From REEB95 sp050729835 (GTDB lineage: Bacteria > Pseudomonadota > Alphaproteobacteria > ATCC43930 > CGMCC-115725): 64,000 nt of DNA. Of the stretch, positions 59,220-64,000 are shown one piece after another. Made by a program: the position numbers and the translations under genes. Every line of letters starts with the position of its first letter. Position 1 is the first letter of the stretch. The notes beneath the pieces are model-generated. The model did no database searches, was not told where the DNA came from, and saw nothing but the letters and a program-made list of their open reading frames with translations. The DNA lies in the NCBI GenBank assembly GCA_050729835.1, contig JBOHLS010000008.1:34519-98518 (forward strand), read 5' to 3'.

Positions 59220-59632
59220 ATAAAACTTTAGCATAATACTCATGAAGTGTCGTGAATTTAGACAGCGAAAGCCGCGGATCGCCTGGAGTCGGGTGCCGGC
59301 GCAGGCGCATCAGCCATTTTAATCGCGATGCCGACCGCCAATGATCGGTAACCGGCCGGCGCCACGTGTCGAGATGGCGCCGGGCTCGCTCGAGAGAAGA
59401 GGCCGGACGAGGATGACGACGAACCGCGTCGGTCTTGCCAACGAGCGTCCCGGCGAAATTCGTCGCGCGCCCGACCGGAAGCGTGACGCCGGCGCGGCAT
59501 CCATCCGCGCGCCTATAGCGGCTCGATCCGCGGCACGGCCGTCGACCCGCCGACCTGACGACTGAGCGGGCGGGCGCACGTCGCGCGATGCGCGCGAAAT
59601 CCGCCGCCGGAGGGGCTTTCCAGGCCGCCGCC

Positions 59633-59661
59633 CTTGAGCCCGGCACCCGGCCAACCCATCT
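59633..59661 (+). promoter_or_regulatory. Candidate sigma-32 heat-shock promoter of dnaK
   Basis: CCCTTGAG (CTTGAG at 59633-59638) and CCCATCT (59655-59661), 16 bases apart, resemble the heat-shock consensus CCCTTGAA and CCCCATNT, though the spacing is slightly long. It lies about 160 bases before the dnaK ATG. Confidence 0.45.
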
Positions 59662-59700
59662 GTGGGGCCAGGAAACGGCCGGGAAAGGGCCCGACAGGCG

Positions 59701-59729
59701 TTGCAGCCGGGTCCGGCGCTCCATATATA
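59701..59729 (+). promoter_or_regulatory. Candidate second dnaK promoter
   Basis: TTGCAG (59701-59706), a 17-base spacer and TATATA (59724-59729) form a housekeeping-type promoter about 90 bases before dnaK. Transcripts from it would include the hairpin at 59751-59769. Confidence 0.4.
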
Positions 59730-59818
59730 TCCCCTCGGCTTTTGGGACGGCCCCCATTAGAAACGGGGGTTCGGGCGGCGCTGCGGGCCGCGCGAACCCG
59801 CCCAAGGAGAGAGATATT

Positions 59819-61765
59819 ATGGCGAAGGTTATCGGCATCGACCTCGGGACGACCAATTCCTGCGTCGCCGTGATAGAAGGCAAGCAGGCCAAGGTCATCG
59901 AGAACAGCGAGGGCGCGCGCACGACACCGTCCCAGATCGCCTTCACGGAAGGCGGCGAGCGCCTGGTCGGCCAGGCGGCCAAGCGACAGGCGGTGACCAA
60001 TCCCGAGAACACGTTCTACGGCATCAAGCGGCTGATCGGCCGGCGCATGACCGACCCGATGGTCAAGAAGGAGACCGACCTGGTCCCCTTCAAGATCGTG
60101 CCCGGCGACAACGGCGACGCATGGGTCGAGAGCCGCGGCAAGAAATTCGCCCCGTCGCAGATCAGCGCCTTCGTCCTGCAGAAGATGAAAGAGACCGCCG
60201 AGGCCTATCTCGGCGAGAAGGTCACCGAAGCTGTCATCACCGTTCCCGCCTATTTCAACGACAGCCAACGCCAGGCCACCAAGGACGCCGGCAGGATCGC
60301 CGGCCTCGAAGTGCTGCGCATTATCAACGAGCCAACCGCCGCCGCGCTCGCCTACGGGCTCGAGCAGAAGAAGACCGGCACCATCGTGGTCTACGATTTG
60401 GGCGGCGGCACCTTCGACATTTCCGTGCTCGAGATCGGCGACGGCGTGTTCGAGGTGAAGTCGACCAACGGCGACACCTTCCTCGGCGGCGAGGATTTCG
60501 ACAAGCGCGTCATCGACTATCTCGCGGACGAATTCAAGAAAGAGCAAGGCATCGACCTGCGCAACGACCGGCTCGCGCTCCAGCGCCTCAAGGAGGCGGC
60601 GGAGAAGGCCAAGATCGAATTGAGCTCGTCGATGCAGACCGAGGTCAACCTGCCGTTCATCACCGCGGACCAGGCCGGGCCGAAGCACCTCAACATCAAG
60701 CTAACGCGCGCCAAGCTCGAGGCATTGGTTGACGATCTCATTCAAAAAACCATCGAGCCGTGCCGTAACGCACTCAAGGACGCGGGGCTCAAGGCGAGCG
60801 AGATCGGCGAGGTCATCCTGGTCGGCGGCCAGACCCGAATGCCCAAGGTGTTCGAGACGGTGAAGACCTTCTTCGGCCGCGAGCCCAACCGCTCGGTCAA
60901 CCCCGACGAGGTGGTTGCGGTCGGCGCCGCGATCCAGGCCGGCGTCCTCAAAGGCGAGGTCAAGGACGTACTGCTTCTGGACGTGACGCCACTGTCGCTC
61001 GGCATCGAGACGCTGGGCGGCGTCTTCACGCGGCTGATCGACCGCAACACCACGATCCCGACCAAGAAGGGCCAGGTGTTCTCGACCGCGGAAGACAACC
61101 AGACCGCCGTGACCATCAGGGTCTTCCAGGGCGAGCGCGAGATGGCGGCCGACAACAAGCTTTTGGGCCAGTTCGATCTGGTCGGCATTCCACCGGCGCC
61201 GCGCGGCGTGCCACAGGTCGAGGTCACGTTCGACATCGACGCCAACGGCATCGTCTCGGTTCAGGCCAAGGACAAGGCCACCGGCAAGGAGCAGCAGATC
61301 CGCATTCAGGCCTCGGGCGGCCTCGCCAAGGACGACATCGAGAAGATGGTGAAGGACGCCGAGGCGCACGCCGCCGAGGACAAGAAGCGGCGCGAGCTGG
61401 TCGAGGCGCGCAACCAGGGCGAGGCGCTGGTCCATGCCAGCGAGAAGACGCTCAAGGAGAACGCCGACAAGGTGCCGGCCGACGCCAAGCAAGCGGTCGA
61501 AGCCGCGGTCGCCGATCTCAAAGGCGTGCTCGCCGGCGAGGATATCGGCCAGATCCGCGCCAAGTCCGAGGCGCTGGCGCAGACGTCGATGAAGCTGGGC
61601 GAGGCACTCTACAAGCAGCAGTCGCCTCCCGGCGGCGGGCCGCAGCAGCCGGGCGCCGGCGGACAGGCCGGCGGCGGCGCGGGCGGCCAGCAGGCCGGCA
61701 ACGAGAAGGTGGTCGACGCCGACTTCGAGGAAGTCGACGAGCAGAAAAAGCGCGGCTCCGCCTGA
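59819..61765 (+). CDS. dnaK: Molecular chaperone DnaK (Hsp70)
   Basis: A 648-residue Hsp70. It starts MAKVIGIDLGTTNSCVAVIE at 59819 after AAGGAGAGAG. Nucleotide-binding motifs are IINEPTAAALAYGLEQKKTG near residue 170, YDLGGGTFDISVLEIGDGVF near residue 195 and GEVILVGGQTRMPKVFETVK near residue 335. The substrate-binding domain has LLLDVTPLSLGIETLGGVFT, and the C-terminus ends in a Gly/Gln-rich linker and DADFEEVDEQKKRGSA. It folds proteins with DnaJ and GrpE. It precedes dnaJ by 53 bases. Confidence 0.98.
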   Translation: MAKVIGIDLGTTNSCVAVIEGKQAKVIENSEGARTTPSQIAFTEGGERLVGQAAKRQAVTNPENTFYGIKRLIGRRMTDPMVKKETDLVPFKIVPGDNGDAWVESRGKKFAPSQISAFVLQKMKETAEAYLGEKVTEAVITVPAYFNDSQRQATKDAGRIAGLEVLRIINEPTAAALAYGLEQKKTGTIVVYDLGGGTFDISVLEIGDGVFEVKSTNGDTFLGGEDFDKRVIDYLADEFKKEQGIDLRNDRLALQRLKEAAEKAKIELSSSMQTEVNLPFITADQAGPKHLNIKLTRAKLEALVDDLIQKTIEPCRNALKDAGLKASEIGEVILVGGQTRMPKVFETVKTFFGREPNRSVNPDEVVAVGAAIQAGVLKGEVKDVLLLDVTPLSLGIETLGGVFTRLIDRNTTIPTKKGQVFSTAEDNQTAVTIRVFQGEREMAADNKLLGQFDLVGIPPAPRGVPQVEVTFDIDANGIVSVQAKDKATGKEQQIRIQASGGLAKDDIEKMVKDAEAHAAEDKKRRELVEARNQGEALVHASEKTLKENADKVPADAKQAVEAAVADLKGVLAGEDIGQIRAKSEALAQTSMKLGEALYKQQSPPGGGPQQPGAGGQAGGGAGGQQAGNEKVVDADFEEVDEQKKRGSA

Positions 61766-61786
61766 GCGACGCCGTTTTTTCGTCGC
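61766..61786 (+). other. Hairpin with T-rich loop between dnaK and dnaJ
   Basis: GCGACG (61766-61771) and CGTCGC (61781-61786) pair around a nine-base loop containing six T residues. The T-run is in the loop rather than after the stem, so it is not a normal terminator. It could instead be a processing site or an attenuator lowering dnaJ expression. Confidence 0.35.
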
Positions 61787-61818
61787 CAGCGTGAACCCAA
61801 AAGCGTCATAACACGGCG

Positions 61819-62961
61819 ATGGCGAAGCGGGATTTCTACGAGACCCTCGGCGTGACGCGCGGCGCCTCAGCCGAGGACCTCAAAAGGGCCTTTCGTAAGC
61901 TCGCCATGCAATATCACCCGGACCGCAATCCGGGCGACGCCCAGGCCGAGCAGCACTTCAAGGAAATCAACGAGGCCTACGACGTCCTCAAGGACGAGCA
62001 GAGGCGCGCGGCCTATGACCGCTTCGGCCACGCCGCGTTCGAGAATACCGGCGGTCGCGGCCCCGGTGATTTCGGCTTCGGCGCCGGTTTCGGCGCGGGC
62101 TTCGCCGACATCTTCGACGAGATGTTCGGCGAGTTCATGGGCGGCCGCCGCCAGCAGGGCGGCGTCAACCTGCGTGGCAGCGACCTGCGCTACAACCTCG
62201 AGATCACGTTCGAAGAGGCGTTCCACGGCAAGCAGACGACGGTGCGCGTGCCGACGCTCGCCGCCTGCGACGCCTGCAAAGGCAGCGGCGCCGAGGCCGG
62301 CTCGCGGCCGATCAGCTGCCCGACCTGTCACGGCCAGGGGCGGGTGCGCGCGCAGCAGGGCTTCTTCACTATCGAGCGCACCTGTCCCGCCTGCCACGGC
62401 GCCGGCCGCGTCATCGAGAATCCATGCCGCCAGTGCGGCGGCCAGGGCCGCGTGCACAAGGAGCGGGCACTGGCGGTGGCGATCCCGGCGGGCGTAGAGG
62501 ACGGCACGCGCATCCGGCTTGCCGGCGAGGGCGAGGCCGGCGTGCGCGGCGGCAACGCGGGCGATCTCTATATCTTCCTGACGATCAAGCCGCACCGCCT
62601 ATTCCACCGCGACGGCAACCACGTCCATGTCCATGTTCCGGTGTCGATGACGACCGCGGCGCTCGGCGGCGCGCTCGAGGTGCCGACCATCGACGGCAGC
62701 CGCGCGCGGGTGACGATCCCGGCCGGCACGCAGAACGGCCACCAGCTCCGCCTCAAGAGCAAGGGCATGTCGACCCTGCGCTCGACCGCGCGCGGCGACA
62801 TGTATGTCGAGGTCCGGGTCGAGACGCCGGTGCACCTGTCGAAGCGCCAGCAGGAGCTGCTCAAGGAATTCGACGCCGCCGGCGACGCGCGCAAGACTCA
62901 ACCCGAAGCCGAAAGCTTCTTCGCCAAGGTCAAAGAGTTCTTCGGCGATCTGACGGAATAG
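61819..62961 (+). CDS. dnaJ: Molecular chaperone DnaJ (Hsp40)
   Basis: A 380-residue type I DnaJ. The J domain (residues 1-70) has the HPD motif in KLAMQYHPDRNPGD. A Gly/Phe-rich region (FGFGAGFGAGFADIFDEMFG) follows. The zinc-binding region carries four CxxCxGxG repeats: CDACKGSG, CPTCHGQG, CPACHGAG and CRQCGGQG. The C-terminal substrate domain includes GDLYIFLTIKPHRLFHRDGN. It stimulates the DnaK ATPase and delivers clients. It probably shares the dnaK transcript. Confidence 0.97.
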   Translation: MAKRDFYETLGVTRGASAEDLKRAFRKLAMQYHPDRNPGDAQAEQHFKEINEAYDVLKDEQRRAAYDRFGHAAFENTGGRGPGDFGFGAGFGAGFADIFDEMFGEFMGGRRQQGGVNLRGSDLRYNLEITFEEAFHGKQTTVRVPTLAACDACKGSGAEAGSRPISCPTCHGQGRVRAQQGFFTIERTCPACHGAGRVIENPCRQCGGQGRVHKERALAVAIPAGVEDGTRIRLAGEGEAGVRGGNAGDLYIFLTIKPHRLFHRDGNHVHVHVPVSMTTAALGGALEVPTIDGSRARVTIPAGTQNGHQLRLKSKGMSTLRSTARGDMYVEVRVETPVHLSKRQQELLKEFDAAGDARKTQPEAESFFAKVKEFFGDLTE

Positions 62962-63059
62962 ACTGGTAATTCGGCTTCGCACGACTGCGCGGGCGGTAAT
63001 CGGCCCGCGCCTGCGCTATGCACCGCATGCTATAGTCGTGGGCGGCACGGGGGGAGCCG

Positions 63060-63878
63060 GTGGTCAAGCTGGCGTTCTGGGAAACGGTCAACGGCGCCTA
63101 TCGCTTCGTCTTCAGCCATCCGCTGGTGGTTTTGCGCACCGGCTGGTTCTACCTGGTGCTGACGGCGCTCGATGCCGCGTTGCGTCGCGGCCCGGCGCTG
63201 GGGTCGCTGTCGCATGCAGCGGCGTTTGCCATCGCGATCCTGCTGATCGGCGCCAGCATCGCCTGGCACGTCGCGCTGCTGCGCGCCATCCTGCTCGACG
63301 AGCATTCGTGGGCGGCGGCGCTGCAATTCCGCTATCGCCATTGGCGGCTGCTGGGCGTCGGCATGTTGCTTTTCCTCATGCTGCTGCCCATCGTCGCCGT
63401 CGCCGGCATCGCCGGTGTCGTCGCCTTCCACGTCAGCATACTATTCTCGATTGCGATTTTGGCCGCGATCACCGGCATCATTTTATTCGTCGCCGTTTGC
63501 CGATTTTATCTGCTTAGCCCGGCGATCGCGACCGACGATCCGGCGAAGGCGATCCGTGCCGCCTGGCATCGCGGCCGCGGTAATAGCTGGCGATTGCTCT
63601 TCGGCGGAATTCTGATGATTCTGCCGGCGACGATCGTCGTCGCCTTGGTCGGCGGCGCCGGCGGGTTTCTAGTCTACATCGCGACCCACGGCGACCTGTC
63701 GTTCAGCGAATGGATCGCGCAGCTGAGCTTCGCCAGTCGCGCCGCGCTTGGCCTGGCGCAAGGCGTCGTCCAGCTGATGATCGGCGCGTTCAACTTCGCG
63801 TTCTATGCCTTCGCCTATCGGCAGCTGGCGGCGAACTGGAACCCGCCGCTGACGCCGGCGGCACAGTTCGACACCTAG
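63060..63878 (+). CDS. Multi-spanning membrane protein of unknown function
   Basis: A 272-residue protein with a GTG start after GGGGGAG. About six hydrophobic segments are visible (for example AAAFAIAILLIGASIAWHVA, LLGVGMLLFLMLLPIVAVAG, SILFSIAILAAITGIILFVA and ILMILPATIVVALVGGAGGF). The layout, with a polar N-terminal WETVNGAYRFVFSHP and a RFYLLSPAIATDDPAKAIRA segment before the fifth helix, resembles membrane proteins of the DUF975/glycerophosphoryl-diester phosphodiesterase membrane-domain type. I do not recognise the family with certainty. The stop TAG is within the CTAG at which the terminal IS begins. Local sequence around 63,440-63,510 is more AT-rich than average. Confidence 0.75.
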   Translation: MVKLAFWETVNGAYRFVFSHPLVVLRTGWFYLVLTALDAALRRGPALGSLSHAAAFAIAILLIGASIAWHVALLRAILLDEHSWAAALQFRYRHWRLLGVGMLLFLMLLPIVAVAGIAGVVAFHVSILFSIAILAAITGIILFVAVCRFYLLSPAIATDDPAKAIRAAWHRGRGNSWRLLFGGILMILPATIVVALVGGAGGFLVYIATHGDLSFSEWIAQLSFASRAALGLAQGVVQLMIGAFNFAFYAFAYRQLAANWNPPLTPAAQFDT

Positions 63879-64000
63879 CAGTTTGCTGAAAAATTCGGAT
63901 TTTCGCGAGTCAGCCCGAACTGCTGCACGGTAGGTGAGCGTTTCTGGCTGATTTTGCGATGTAAAGGGCGCATTGCGGACGGACTCCTCCTACGCGGCCA
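63879..64000. mobile_element. IS5-type element, one end (continues beyond window)
   Basis: Starting right after CTAG (63875-63878), CAGTTTGCTGAAAAATTCGG matches the terminal repeat of the IS relic at 14520 (read inward) at 14 of the first 15 bases. The first 111 bases are non-coding; a minus-strand stop codon (TAG, at 63990-63992) preceded by Ala-Ala codons would be the end of a transposase lying to the right. Only this end is visible, so family assignment rests on the shared repeat. Confidence 0.65.

Larger units (their letters stand above)
59220..59818. other. Long dnaK upstream region
   Basis: A 599-base stretch without a convincing gene. It contains a perfect nine-pair inverted repeat (CCGGCGCCA at 59356-59364, ten-base loop, TGGCGCCGG at 59375-59383), two promoter candidates described separately, and a GC hairpin (CCCCC at 59751-59755, GGGGG at 59765-59769) in the probable dnaK leader. 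A frame of 74 codons on the plus strand at 59341 has no recognisable features and I do not call it. No CIRCE element is seen. Confidence 0.5.

Noticed and set aside
59341..59565. 74-codon frame upstream of dnaK
   Set aside because: Arg-rich, no ribosome-binding site, no recognisable feature, and it spans a hairpin; probably chance in GC-rich DNA.
59588..59818. Upstream extension of the dnaK reading frame by 77 codons
   Set aside because: The DnaK family start MAKVIGIDLGTT is at 59819 with a good ribosome-binding site; the extension covers the promoter candidates and has no similarity.
1..64000. tRNA or rRNA genes, CRISPR arrays, prophage, restriction or other defence systems
   Set aside because: I found no cloverleaf-like sequence, no regularly spaced short repeats with spacers, and no phage structural or defence genes among the recognised products. 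Apart from the IS elements the window looks like ordinary chromosome.

Overview
The window is a GC-rich, densely coded chromosomal segment of an alphaproteobacterium. The evidence is a RegB/RegA redox two-component pair, an HldE heptose enzyme, an AmpG-type permease, a stand-alone PAS_5 protein of the kind common in Rhodospirillales, an Irr-like operator in front of dps, and the gene orders rph-rdgB-hemW / hrcA-grpE and lppC / rsmI-yraN-BON. A Rhodospirillales-like host is an inference; no rRNA or tRNA gene is present to fix it.

Left third (1-29 kb) is mostly transport and catabolism. A LIV-type branched-chain uptake system (binding protein, livH, livM cut by the window edge), a luciferase-like flavin monooxygenase and a three-subunit molybdenum hydroxylase lie on the minus strand. 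A TetR regulator and an acyl-CoA-dehydrogenase-fold flavoprotein diverge from them. A tiny secreted protein with a PEP-CTERM-like tail, a 3-hydroxyisobutyrate-dehydrogenase-like enzyme, a cupredoxin-fold protein and an outer-membrane protein follow. At 12,971-14,524 there is a mosaic insertion-sequence relic whose transposase joins an IS5-type N-terminus to an IS701-type C-terminus. Next is a seven-gene minus-strand operon: one ATPase, two paralogous binding proteins, two permeases, an alpha/beta hydrolase and an M24 peptidase-like protein. A MetE-like methyltransferase, a 57-residue DgkA-like fragment, a nitronate monooxygenase-like enzyme, a second NitT/TauT-type ABC system and a Bcr/CflA exporter complete this part.

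Middle (28-50 kb) mixes housekeeping and envelope genes: lysS, a BacA-like ABC transporter, hldE, a PPP-type phosphatase, regBA, cobS with a stand-alone degenerate CobN-like ORF, an ArnT-like glycosyltransferase, an ankyrin protein, cobA, a SCO1 protein, a YgjP metalloprotease, ampG, a frameshifted DsbA-fold isomerase, a periplasmic cyclophilin, typA, an adenosine-kinase-like sugar kinase, a lipoprotein and dps. Three copies of a palindromic intergenic repeat lie at 27.1, 31.8 and 34.2 kb.

Right end (50-64 kb) is the conserved core: gshB, a BON lipoprotein, yraN (interrupted by an in-frame TGA), rsmI, lppC, hemW, rdgB, rph, then hrcA-grpE, an IS1595-family element, and dnaK-dnaJ. A multi-spanning membrane protein is followed by the end of another IS that shares terminal repeats with the 14.5 kb relic.

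I see no defence island, CRISPR array, prophage or tRNA. The most unusual items are the hybrid transposase, the CobN-like remnant, the PEP-CTERM-like microprotein with a palindromic operator, the cupredoxin without metal ligands, the M24 protein with an altered metal site, and the Irr-like box at dps.
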